Shown here: positions 8,002 through 14,411 of the stretch, in pieces
How positions within the stretch are numbered: position 1 is the stretch's first letter
How the letters are laid out: each line of letters begins with the position of its first letter
Source: CAZADH01 sp964483805
GTDB lineage: Bacteria; Muiribacteriota; Ozemobacteria; Ozemobacterales; Ozemobacteraceae
DNA: 15,540 bases
Reading direction: 5' to 3'
Assembly (NCBI GenBank): GCA_964483805.1
Contig: CAZADH010000134.1
Span: 1 to 15,540 of the forward strand
Translations under genes and position numbers: made by a program
The notes under the pieces: model-generated
Told to the model about the DNA's origin: nothing
The model's input: the letters and a program-made list of their open reading frames with translations, nothing else
Databases searched by the model: none

Positions 8002-8283
8002 CTACGGGACTGGATCGTGGCCGCCCCGATTGAACGGGTTGCAGCGCAGTATTCGGTAGCACCCCATGATCCACCCACGCCAGAAACCATAGCGAGAGAT
8101 GGCTTCGTAGGTGTATTTCGAACAACTCGGTTGGAAACGGCATCCGCGGCCGATGAACGGCGATAACGTGGCCTGGTACAACCGGATGAACCCGAGACTG
8201 CACCATGCGGCCCACCCAGGAGCGGAAGGGCGGTTCTCTCGGCTTCGGTCTGGACCTGCCGACTCATGGCCATCATGAGCCAT
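8002..8283 (-). CDS. yidD: YidD, membrane protein insertion efficiency factor
   Basis: 93 residues. Small membrane-associated protein that aids YidC/Sec insertion of inner-membrane proteins. The family core is clear from about residue 30 on: FIRLYQATLSPFIGRGCRF, PSCSKY, WRGWIMGCYRILRCNPF and the terminal GGHDPVP, with the three conserved cysteines at 48, 54 and 81. The first ~28 residues are an unconserved polar extension; the ATG at 8283 is the only canonical start in frame downstream of an in-frame stop, and no good Shine-Dalgarno precedes it. It lies 54 bp after rnpA and 55 bp before yidC, in the usual order. Confidence 0.93.
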   Translation of the reverse strand: MAHDGHESAGPDRSRENRPSAPGWAAWCSLGFIRLYQATLSPFIGRGCRFQPSCSKYTYEAISRYGFWRGWIMGCYRILRCNPFNRGGHDPVP

Positions 8284-8337
8284 GCGCGGCGAGGGCCGAA
8301 GGCGGAAGCCGCCGCGCGGCGCCCTTGCTCATCGCAT

Positions 8338-8706
8338 TCACGGGTGCGAACCGGCTGGGCTGGTGCGCCCACCATGGTGAGCGCCGACAGCCAGGCGCGG
8401 TGCAGCCCAGTGAATGACATTGCGAATCATCGGGAAACTGAAGGTGTCGCAGGGCCGGTACAGACCAATGACCACATCAACCGCCGAAGGCAGCTCCGGG
8501 TGAAGCCGGAGGCACTCGCGTATCCAGCGACGCACGCGATTGCGCGCGACCGCTTTGCCGAAGCGTTTCGGAGCCGACATGGCAAACCGAAACCACCCGG
8601 GTCGACCGGTGGCGAGATAGAAACACAGCCCCTGTCGCGAGAACCGTCGCCCCGAAGCGAAAACTGCGGCAATGTCCTGTCGGCGTTTGAGTGTGGTCAG
8701 TCCCAG
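8338..8706 (-). CDS. rnpA: RNase P protein component, apparently using a CTG start
   Basis: 122 residues if translation starts at the CTG at 8706. Protein subunit that binds RNase P RNA and matures tRNA 5' ends. Visible: an N-terminal block typical of the family (LKRRQDIAAVFASGRRF, residues 6-22, then LCFYLA), and the RNR signature region KRFGKAVARNRVRRWIRE (47-64), whose arginines contact the RNA. From the rpmH stop to codon 43 the frame has no ATG, GTG or TTG. The first ATG (8580) would give an 80-residue protein lacking the N-terminal strand and helix. Two CTG codons (8706 and 8700) sit where family alignment puts the start; no strong Shine-Dalgarno is visible. The rpmH stop is in the same frame, 15 bp upstream. 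The identity is firm; the exact start is inferred. Confidence 0.88.
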   Translation of the reverse strand: MGLTTLKRRQDIAAVFASGRRFSRQGLCFYLATGRPGWFRFAMSAPKRFGKAVARNRVRRWIRECLRLHPELPSAVDVVIGLYRPCDTFSFPMIRNVIHWAAPRLAVGAHHGGRTSPAGSHP

Positions 8707-8721
8707 AACGGCCCGGGAAAA

Positions 8722-8856
8722 TCAGACCGAGAGGCGCTTGCGGCCCCGCTGACGGCGGAGCTTCAGAACCTTGCGACCGGACCGTGTGGCCATGCGCTTG
8801 CGAAAACCGTGGGTCTTCTGGCGCTTGCGTTTGTTGGGATTGTAAGTGAAACTCAT
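8722..8856 (-). CDS. rpmH: Ribosomal protein L34 (bL34)
   Basis: 44 residues, the typical length, highly basic. Component of the large ribosomal subunit. The sequence is standard: NPNKRKRQKTHGFRKRM, then ATRSGRKVLKLRRQRGRKRL, ending SV. The ATG at 8856 is preceded by GGAGAG at proper spacing. First gene of the rpmH-rnpA-yidD-yidC-jag block, downstream of a strong promoter at 8914-8942 with a ~50-nt leader containing a small stem-loop. Confidence 0.98.
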   Translation of the reverse strand: MSFTYNPNKRKRQKTHGFRKRMATRSGRKVLKLRRQRGRKRLSV

Positions 8857-8876
8857 GGTAACTCTCCGTTGGCTAT

Positions 8877-8890
8877 CGCCTTTTCAGGCG
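8877..8890 (-). other. Small stem-loop in the rpmH leader
   Basis: On the minus strand CGCCT-GAAA-AGGCG forms a perfect 5-bp stem with a GAAA (GNRA) tetraloop, about 20 nt upstream of the rpmH start. It may stabilise the leader; L34 autoregulation is possible but nothing direct shows it. Confidence 0.4.
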
Positions 8891-8913
8891 GTTCGAGATG
8901 ACGTGGAAACTCA

Positions 8914-8942
8914 ACTATAACGTACTCACGAATCCTTGTCAA
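8914..8942 (-). promoter_or_regulatory. Sigma-70-type promoter of the rpmH operon
   Basis: Minus strand: -35 TTGACA (8942-8937, perfect), a 17-bp spacer, and -10 TATAGT (8919-8914, 5 of 6). Placed about 57 bp before the rpmH ATG. It is the strongest promoter-like sequence in the window, fitting a ribosomal protein operon. Confidence 0.85.
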
Positions 8943-9045
8943 TCGCGCAGTTTGCCGGTTTGCCGGTCTCGTGTCGAGGCGCGGCGTTTGCCACCGGTTC
9001 CGGCCGACCAGGCTTTCGCCACGCCGCTCGCACATTCACTGCCCC

Positions 9046-11508
9046 TCAGTGTGGCAGCACCCGGTTGAAATAGGCCTCGAGGTCGGGCTCGCCCTCGACC
9101 GACAGCGGTTGGTTTGCCAGCCAGCGCCGCGCTTTCTCGGCGGCGCCGCGCCACTCGTCGGCGACCGCCGCGGCATGGCGTGACAGGAGAACCAGGACCA
9201 CGATTGTGATCACCGCGTCACGCACTGTGTCGGGCGATGCCGTGAACTCGCCGATACGGTCGGCCATGAACTTCTGCAGAGTTGGGTTCAGCCATTCGGG
9301 CGGGATGGCGGCCTCGGCAAAACTGCCATCGAACCGTTGCGTCATCATCGCCTGCAGATGCCACCCATCGTTGGACCCGGAAGTGTCGCATTTCTTGCGT
9401 TTCGCCGATTTGTTGGGTGCTGCCGCGGGAGCGGGTGAGACCGGTGCAGTGGGTGCGCCACCGTCGCGCATGTCCGCCTCGCTCGCTTCCTGGCAATGGT
9501 GCATCAGGCGGCGTTCCGGTTGCGAAAATAGGTGGCTTTGCAGATCGCTCACACTCTCGGCGAGGCGGCACAGCAGCCCCCCGGATTTCTTCTGCATTGG
9601 GGCTGGTGCTCCCGCAGGCATGGATGTCATGAACGCGCCGGTCGCGAATCCGGCACCGCCGCCCAGCGCGCCGCCGCCCCAGCCGCGCGTGATCGCTACC
9701 GGGACCTGGCGCAGTTCGGCCGGTCCCTTGGCTTTGTCTTGTTCGTCGCGCTCCTCGACAGCGATGAAGCTGGTCTCGCTCGACATCAGTTCGTAGGCAA
9801 GTGCGAGTTCGAGTGCTCGTGATTTCTTCTTGGCGCCGGACCTTTTCTGTTGCGAACCTGCGGCCGTCGTCGGGCCACCGCTCGTGGCGCCGTGAGCGGT
9901 CTCGGCCGAGCGAATGGCGTCGCGAGCCCAGCTCAGACAGACCGCGCGGGTTGCCGTGGTGGTCCGGCGGACCCGCGCCGTCCAGGTGCGGTGGCCTTGC
10001 GGCGTGCCTGCTTCGAGCGTGATCGTCGCGCCATCGTTGAGGTGTTCGCCGCTGGCGAGCCGGGCGCGCGCGATGAGTGGTTGCCCGTGAAACACCGGCG
10101 GTACCTCCGCGGTCGCCGGTTCGACGGTGAGACCGGCCCAGTCAATGCGTACCCCCGTCAGTATTGGGGTGTCGATCCGTGCGAACTGCCGCAGAACTTT
10201 ACTCTCGATGCGCTCGCCGGGCGCAATGAACTCGGCTTCGCCCCTCGTTTTGCGGGCCAGTTCGCGCACCAGCATCTCGCTCGCGCCGGCGCCGATGCCG
10301 AACGAGAAGATCCGGTTGCGCTCGGCATGCTGGGTCACGAGGTCGATAACCTGCGCTTCGTTCGCGACCTGGCCGTCGGTCAATACGATCACATCGGTGG
10401 TCTTGATGCCGGCCGGTGGCAGTGTGGTCACGATCAGTTCGAGAACTGTGTGGATCTCGGTGCCGCCCATGTCGGCGGCGATGTTGCGCACCAGGGCAAT
10501 CGCCCGATCGAGCGACTCCTGGCTGTAATCCTGCGTCTTCTCGAAAAGGAAACGATGGGTCGAGCCGAACACGCCGATCTGGAACCGGTCGCCGGGACGC
10601 ATCTGCCGCAGGCAGAGTTCAACGGCCCGTCGGGCCTCTTCGATCGAGGTTCCGTTCATCGACCCGGAACAGTCGACGAGAAATACAATGTGCCGCGGAT
10701 GTGTTGCTGTCTCCCGTGGGACATCGGGGTACAGTTCGACCTGGACGTGGTCGTGCCCCTGCATTTCGGCGACGGTGGCCACAGCCTGTCGTGGCTCGGT
10801 GGTCTCGATCAGGATGACGAGGTCGCGGTCTATCTCGGTGGTTTCCTGGCCGAGCGAAACCGAGGCGCTCTGCCCGTCGATGCGCACCGACAGCGGGTGA
10901 GAAGGTGAGCTGACCCCCCGGATCGTCGAACCCATCTCGACGTCGAGAGTGAACTTGAACCCATAGGGAACATGTGCCGCATAGGGTGGGGTGGTGCGCT
11001 CGATCTCGCGCCGGTCGGCAGCGCTCAACTGGGCCGGGGTATAGCGAGGCGAGATGGTCGTGGGCACGAGCAGACGCACGCCACGTTCCTCGGGGGCCGC
11101 TGTAAATATGGTGTCAATACTGACTACGGCTTCTTCGCCCGGCAGCAGATTGCCGACGCTGAGGTGAAAGACGTTCGGGCGTTCCTGGTCGAGCAGGAAG
11201 GCACCGTCGCCGCTGCTCATCGCCTCGTCGTAGCGCGCGAACGCCTCTTCGCGTTCGGCAATGGCCGACCGGATGGTGCGTGACCCGACGGTGATGCTCA
11301 ACCCGGTCACCGCGGCCGTCTCGGGCAGGGGGAACAGATAGGTGACTTCGAGCGGCTTCTTTTCGGTGTTGCGAAAACGTTGCGCTGTGGTCATCTCGAC
11401 GGCAAACCCGGCGAGACGGGCGCAACACTCGACACCGAGCAGCGGGATGGGCGTTCCCTCGGTCGTTAACAAACCGGACGATGGTCGTGCGGGTTCAGTG
11501 ATTGACAT
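9046..11508 (-). CDS. VIT and von Willebrand factor A domain protein
   Basis: 820 residues, no signal peptide or clear membrane span, so probably cytoplasmic. An N-terminal VIT domain (about 8-135, with LPETAAVTGLSI, YDEAMSSGDGAFLLDQERPNVF and GNLLPGEEA) precedes a vWA domain (about 270-450). The vWA metal-ion-dependent adhesion site is complete: D279-C-S281-G-S283, Thr350 in GGTEIHT, and Asp378 in LTDGQ. A linker contains RALELALAYELMSSETSFIAVEER, typical of the vault/inter-alpha-trypsin-like family, then a Gly-rich stretch (609-637), an Ala/Pro/Lys segment (about 683-706) and a C-terminal helical domain (about 717-820) resembling the C-termini of VWA5A/PARP4-like proteins. Bacterial members are widespread but of unknown function. 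The ATG at 11508 has AGAG-rich sequence upstream. It follows the MerR gene by 135 bp with no clear promoter or terminator between, so it is likely co-transcribed and controlled by that regulator. Confidence 0.93.
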   Translation of the reverse strand: MSITEPARPSSGLLTTEGTPIPLLGVECCARLAGFAVEMTTAQRFRNTEKKPLEVTYLFPLPETAAVTGLSITVGSRTIRSAIAEREEAFARYDEAMSSGDGAFLLDQERPNVFHLSVGNLLPGEEAVVSIDTIFTAAPEERGVRLLVPTTISPRYTPAQLSAADRREIERTTPPYAAHVPYGFKFTLDVEMGSTIRGVSSPSHPLSVRIDGQSASVSLGQETTEIDRDLVILIETTEPRQAVATVAEMQGHDHVQVELYPDVPRETATHPRHIVFLVDCSGSMNGTSIEEARRAVELCLRQMRPGDRFQIGVFGSTHRFLFEKTQDYSQESLDRAIALVRNIAADMGGTEIHTVLELIVTTLPPAGIKTTDVIVLTDGQVANEAQVIDLVTQHAERNRIFSFGIGAGASEMLVRELARKTRGEAEFIAPGERIESKVLRQFARIDTPILTGVRIDWAGLTVEPATAEVPPVFHGQPLIARARLASGEHLNDGATITLEAGTPQGHRTWTARVRRTTTATRAVCLSWARDAIRSAETAHGATSGGPTTAAGSQQKRSGAKKKSRALELALAYELMSSETSFIAVEERDEQDKAKGPAELRQVPVAITRGWGGGALGGGAGFATGAFMTSMPAGAPAPMQKKSGGLLCRLAESVSDLQSHLFSQPERRLMHHCQEASEADMRDGGAPTAPVSPAPAAAPNKSAKRKKCDTSGSNDGWHLQAMMTQRFDGSFAEAAIPPEWLNPTLQKFMADRIGEFTASPDTVRDAVITIVVLVLLSRHAAAVADEWRGAAEKARRWLANQPLSVEGEPDLEAYFNRVLPH

Positions 11509-11643
11509 TGTATTGCTCTCTTTCCGGGCTTTGGGCCCACCTCTCGTCGGTATTCTCAGTGTCGGTGGTTGCTGGCTTGCCTTGGCACGGCACGTGGGCG
11601 TTCTCTGTATGCTTTGCGTCTTGGCGGGGGCTATGCGCTGGAC

Positions 11644-12114
11644 TCAGAGGTTGTCGGTGTCGGCCGGTGACTCGGGAAGCGCCAGGATCGCCCGGGCCGC
11701 GTGGCGCAACTGGTCGAGTCGCGCCGGTGATGGGCGTGTGCGGCCGGCCTCGAGATGCAGTTCGAGCCCAGGCAGGATCGGGATTCGTAACCACAACCCG
11801 GGCACGTGTTCAGTGAGCCCGGGGTCGTCGGTGGCACAGACGCCGACGGTGGCGCCGGGCGTGTTCAGGGTCGGCGGGGTGGTCGATTCACGTCGATGCA
11901 GGCTGCGGGCAATGGCATCGAGCGACAGGCCGTGCGCCTGACCATCGAGCACGTGCCGCAACTGGGCGACGTGGGCGTCGGTGTAATAGTGCCCGCGCCC
12001 GGCGCCACAAGGGGCGTCGAGCAACCCGCGCTGTACGTAGAACCGGATGGTGCGCCGTGACACCCCGGTCAGCGCTTCGATCTCGACAATGTTGTATCTC
12101 TTTGTTTCTTTCAT
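11644..12114 (-). CDS. MerR-family transcriptional regulator
   Basis: 156 residues. The N-terminal winged helix-turn-helix is clear: YNIVEIEALTGVSRRTIRFYVQRGLLDAP followed by GRGHYYTDAHVAQLRHVLDGQAHGLSLDAIARSL (about 7-70), with the characteristic RTIRFYVQRGLL recognition region. The C-terminal part (about 75-156) is not the usual long dimer coiled coil with metal cysteines. It has one hydrophobic core, WLRIPILPGLELHLEAG, plus a Leu/Ala helix, so the ligand is unknown. The ATG at 12114 begins only 8 nt after the -10 box, so the message is nearly leaderless. A palindrome in the promoter spacer suggests autoregulation in the MerR manner. The next gene downstream is the VIT-vWA protein, its probable target. 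Confidence 0.93.
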   Translation of the reverse strand: MKETKRYNIVEIEALTGVSRRTIRFYVQRGLLDAPCGAGRGHYYTDAHVAQLRHVLDGQAHGLSLDAIARSLHRRESTTPPTLNTPGATVGVCATDDPGLTEHVPGLWLRIPILPGLELHLEAGRTRPSPARLDQLRHAARAILALPESPADTDNL

Positions 12115-12122
12115 CCATCGTT

Positions 12123-12157
12123 ATAATACGACAGTAACTGTCATAATGTCAACTGTC
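12123..12157 (-). promoter_or_regulatory. MerR promoter with operator in the spacer
   Basis: Minus strand: -35 TTGACA (12152-12147, perfect), an 18-bp spacer and -10 TATTAT (12128-12123, 5 of 6). Within the spacer lies GACAGT-T-ACTGTC (12130-12142), a perfect 6+1+6 inverted repeat, exactly where MerR regulators bind to untwist long-spaced promoters. A third half-site GACAGTT (12157-12151) overlaps the -35 box and is a direct repeat of one arm, 15 bp away. The elements are directly visible; binding by the adjacent MerR is inferred. Confidence 0.75.
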
Positions 12158-12179
12158 GCATTAATCGGTGGCCGGGCGC

Positions 12180-12434
12180 TCAGGTTGTGTCGGGAAGGGC
12201 CTCGCGCCGGCGGTTGAACTCGCGATACAGTTCCTGCTGGCGTTGCCGGATGCGCTCCATCTCGGCATCGATTTTTTCGACCAGCGCGCGCGAATCCTGA
12301 TCGGCCACCGAGCGGGTGGCCGGCGTCTCGCTGGCCAGAATCGCCCGCTTCTCATGCAGGTTCAGCAGCGTGCGGCCGAGTTGGCGGTGTTCTTCGCGCA
12401 GGTCGTCGGTGGTGCGTTCGGTCAGATCGTTCAT
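12180..12434 (-). CDS. Small charged helical (coiled-coil-like) protein
   Basis: 84 residues, not recognised. It is almost entirely helical and charged: DDLREEHRQLGRTLLNLHEKRAIL (about 10-33), then ALVEKIDAEMERIRQRQQELYREFNRRREAL (about 50-80), with heptad-like hydrophobic spacing suggesting two antiparallel helices. No signal or membrane segment. The ATG at 12434 has a GAGGAA ribosome site at 6-nt spacing, which strongly supports a real gene. It is the last gene of the operon after the MFS transporter (48 bp gap); a link to transport is not evident. Confidence 0.75.
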   Translation of the reverse strand: MNDLTERTTDDLREEHRQLGRTLLNLHEKRAILASETPATRSVADQDSRALVEKIDAEMERIRQRQQELYREFNRRREALPDTT

Positions 12435-12482
12435 GCGGTTCCTCGCTTTGCGGTTGTCGTTGGCCGGTTGACCAACATGATC

Positions 12483-13895
12483 TCAGCGTTGTTCGCGACC
12501 TCGGGCTGCCGCGGCCAGAGCGCCGCAGCCGGTCAGGGCGGCGGCGACGGTGAAGGCGGCGGCGAGGGCCGGCATGTGGGTGGCCATGGCGAATTCACCG
12601 CCCTGACCGTGGGTATTGACGATCGCACCGGCGAGGGCGACGCCCAGCACCATGCCGAGATTGCGGGCCGTGGCCATGATCGCGCCGGCGATGCCCTGGC
12701 GGTGACGGGGTGCGGCGCCCATCAAGGCGCTGTTGTTGGGAGCGATGAAGGTGCCGTTGCCGATACCGGTGAACGCCAGGATGGCGACGAGGGTTGGCGT
12801 TGTTGTGGTCCCGTCGCTGCGGGCGAGTGCCAGCAAACCGGCGGTCTGGATCGCCAGGCCGACGAAGCCGAGAGCCCGCGTGCCGAACCGGTCCGACCAG
12901 CGGCCGCTCAGGGATGCCATCAGGGCCATGGCCACTGGCAGTGCGGTCAGCATGGTGCCTGCCTCGCCAACGGTGAACTGGCGCAGGCGGATGAGATAGA
13001 ACGGCATGAGAAACAATACGGTGAACAGGCCGATGTAGTTGAGAACAGCGGCAATCACCGCCGATGTAAATACGCGATGTTGCAATAGGCTCACATCCAG
13101 CACCGGATGGGTCGTGCGCCCCTCGCGCCATGCAAAAGCGGCGAGCAGGAACGCGGCGGTTGCGAGCAGCAGGGTGATTTCGCGGCTCGCCCATCCCCAG
13201 GCCGGCCCACGATTGAGGCCGGCGATCAGCGCCCCCAGGCCTGCGAGCCACAACAGTGCGCCGGGCAGATCGAACGGCTCGGTCTGCGCTGGGGCCAGGT
13301 CATCGGGAACGTATCGCCACGCGAGAACCATGGCGAGCACGCCGATCGGAATGTTCACCAGAAACACGGAGCGCCACCCGAACTGGTCGGTCAACCACCC
13401 GCCGAGTGCGGGTCCGCACGACAGCCCCAGGTAGGTCATGGTGGCCTGGGTGCCCAGAGCCCGCCCTCGGTACGAAGCCGGGAACGCTCGCGTCAAGATG
13501 GCCGGAGAACTGGCGAATAAAAAGGCGGCCCCAAAGGCCTGGACCAGGCGAAAACCGATGAGAGCCTCAATGGTCTGGGCCAGGCCGCAAGCCGCCGACG
13601 CGCCCACGAAAACGAGATAACCGAACAGGTAGAGGCGACGCTGCCCCCAGAGGTCGCCCAGCCGCCCGACCGAGAGCATCAGGCCGCTGACCACCAAAAG
13701 AAACCCGCTGATCACCCACTCGCCGGTGCCCAGGTTTGCAGCCAACGCGCGGAGAATTTCCGGCAACACGGCATTCAGTTTGCTGCCGTCGAGGGCCGAG
13801 AGAAAGGTGCCGGTGCCTACAGCAATCAATACCTGTCGCGCGCGTTGCAGGTCGGCGGCGTTGGCAACGTGGGGTGTCGGTGCCTCGTCAGCCAT
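12483..13895 (-). CDS. DHA2-type (14-helix) MFS transporter
   Basis: 470 residues, mostly hydrophobic with about 14 predicted helices. Resembles the EmrB/QacA drug:H+ antiporter group of the Major Facilitator Superfamily. Visible: the first helix with SALDGSKLNAVLPEI (33-47; the conserved Asp36 is present but the usual TIVNVALP is changed), motif A GRLGDLWGQRR (77-87), an antiporter motif C GLSCGPALGGWL (157-168), FLVNIPIG (178-185), and FDLPGALL preceding helix 7, as in DHA2 proteins. Likely exports amphipathic or drug-like compounds with proton exchange; the substrate cannot be told. The ATG at 13895 overlaps the end of the small membrane protein gene by 8 bp, indicating translational coupling. 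Confidence 0.92.
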   Translation of the reverse strand: MADEAPTPHVANAADLQRARQVLIAVGTGTFLSALDGSKLNAVLPEILRALAANLGTGEWVISGFLLVVSGLMLSVGRLGDLWGQRRLYLFGYLVFVGASAACGLAQTIEALIGFRLVQAFGAAFLFASSPAILTRAFPASYRGRALGTQATMTYLGLSCGPALGGWLTDQFGWRSVFLVNIPIGVLAMVLAWRYVPDDLAPAQTEPFDLPGALLWLAGLGALIAGLNRGPAWGWASREITLLLATAAFLLAAFAWREGRTTHPVLDVSLLQHRVFTSAVIAAVLNYIGLFTVLFLMPFYLIRLRQFTVGEAGTMLTALPVAMALMASLSGRWSDRFGTRALGFVGLAIQTAGLLALARSDGTTTTPTLVAILAFTGIGNGTFIAPNNSALMGAAPRHRQGIAGAIMATARNLGMVLGVALAGAIVNTHGQGGEFAMATHMPALAAAFTVAAALTGCGALAAAARGREQR

Positions 13896-14199
13896 CTCTC
13901 GACATGAAATACATGGCCACCAGGATGGCGCCGCAGGCGAGAGACATGTTCACCGAGCTGTCGTCGATCATGTATGACGTAAATACGATCGCAATACCGC
14001 CCAGTGCGGGCACCAGTTCGCTGCGTTTCTTGCCGTATGACAGCAAGATCAGGCCGACGCCGCCCCAGACACACTGGGCCACAAACGCATAGGGGTCGGT
14101 GGGAACGATGCTCTTGGCCACGTCTTTGCCCACTTCCATGGACATCAGACCGTCATTGAGTGATTTGGTCGAGGGAATCAGATTGCCGCCCTTGGGCAT
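13888..14199 (-). CDS. Small three-helix membrane protein
   Basis: 103 residues, unrecognised function. Soluble N-terminus (about 1-35), then three hydrophobic segments (about 37-55, 63-78, 84-99). The short basic loop SYGKKRSELVP between helices 1 and 2 resembles small uncharacterised bacterial membrane proteins with a YGK motif. The start at ATG 14199 was chosen because AAGGAGG lies 6 nt upstream; in-frame ATGs and a TTG further upstream (to 14277) lack such a site and overlap the promoter. The last codons overlap the MFS start by 8 bp (ATGGCTGA), so the two are translated together and it may be an accessory of the transporter (inference). Confidence 0.85.
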   Translation of the reverse strand: MPKGGNLIPSTKSLNDGLMSMEVGKDVAKSIVPTDPYAFVAQCVWGGVGLILLSYGKKRSELVPALGGIAIVFTSYMIDDSSVNMSLACGAILVAMYFMSRDG

Positions 14200-14205
14200 G
14201 CCCGG

Positions 14206-14212
14206 CCTCCTT
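14206..14212 (-). promoter_or_regulatory. Strong ribosome binding site deciding the small membrane protein start
   Basis: AAGGAGG on the minus strand, 6 nt before ATG 14199. It is close to a full Shine-Dalgarno complement and is the main reason to reject longer starts up to 14277. Confidence 0.85.
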
Positions 14213-14216
14213 GGTC

Positions 14217-14233
14217 GCCCGTCATCGACGGGC
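14217..14233 (-). other. Perfect 7-bp stem-loop just upstream of the ribosome binding site
   Basis: GCCCGTC-GAT-GACGGGC forms a perfect 7-bp stem with a 3-nt loop, ending 4 nt before AAGGAGG in the leader of the small membrane protein/MFS operon. It could control ribosome access or message stability. The structure is direct; the role is inferred. Confidence 0.5.
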
Positions 14234-14248
14234 TGACTCATCGGGGTC

Positions 14249-14277
14249 ATTATGCGCCCGGCCGGATCAAACGGCAA
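14249..14277 (-). promoter_or_regulatory. Sigma-70-like promoter of the small membrane protein/MFS operon
   Basis: Minus strand: -35 TTGCCG (14277-14272, 4 of 6), a 17-bp spacer, -10 CATAAT (14254-14249, 5 of 6). The predicted leader of ~43 nt holds the stem-loop at 14217-14233 and the ribosome site. Confidence 0.6.
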
Positions 14278-14301
14278 GACATGGCGGCAAACGCCCCCCC
14301 C

Positions 14302-14329
14302 TCAATAGAAGTCAAGAAACTGCCGATAT
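14302..14329 (+). promoter_or_regulatory. Possible flagellar sigma-28 (FliA-type) promoter of flgK
   Basis: TCAA at 14302-14305 and GCCGATAT at 14322-14329 resemble the TAAA / GCCGATAA elements, with 16 bp between instead of the usual 15. It lies about 80 bp upstream of flgK, a late flagellar gene that sigma-28 controls in many bacteria. Match is good at -10, imperfect at -35. Confidence 0.45.
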
Positions 14330-14338
14330 CTATCGTAA

Positions 14339-14354
14339 GGGCCAAAAAAGGCCC
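14339..14354 (+). other. Stem-loop in the flgK leader
   Basis: GGGCC-AAAAAA-GGCCC, a perfect 5-bp GC stem with an A6 loop, lies just after the putative sigma-28 promoter. A second short stem (TGGCG at 14381-14385 with CGCCA at 14394-14398) sits next to the flgK ribosome site. Roles unknown. Confidence 0.4.
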
Positions 14355-14411
14355 ACCGGCGTACGCACGGTCAATATCGTTGGCGACCGGCGACGCCACA
14401 GGAGGCAACCC

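Noticed and set aside
8943..9045. Terminator after the VIT-vWA gene (CCGGCAAA direct repeat and GGCCGGAACCGG)
   Set aside because: The repeats are direct or very short, do not form a convincing stem, and no T-run follows.
9850..10908. 352-residue plus-strand open frame opposite the VIT-vWA gene
   Set aside because: Antisense to the vWA domain, whose metal-site residues prove the minus strand codes.
14200..14277. Longer starts (TTG 14277, ATGs between) for the small membrane protein
   Set aside because: They lack ribosome sites, overlap a good promoter, and the AAGGAGG before ATG 14199 gives a much better start.
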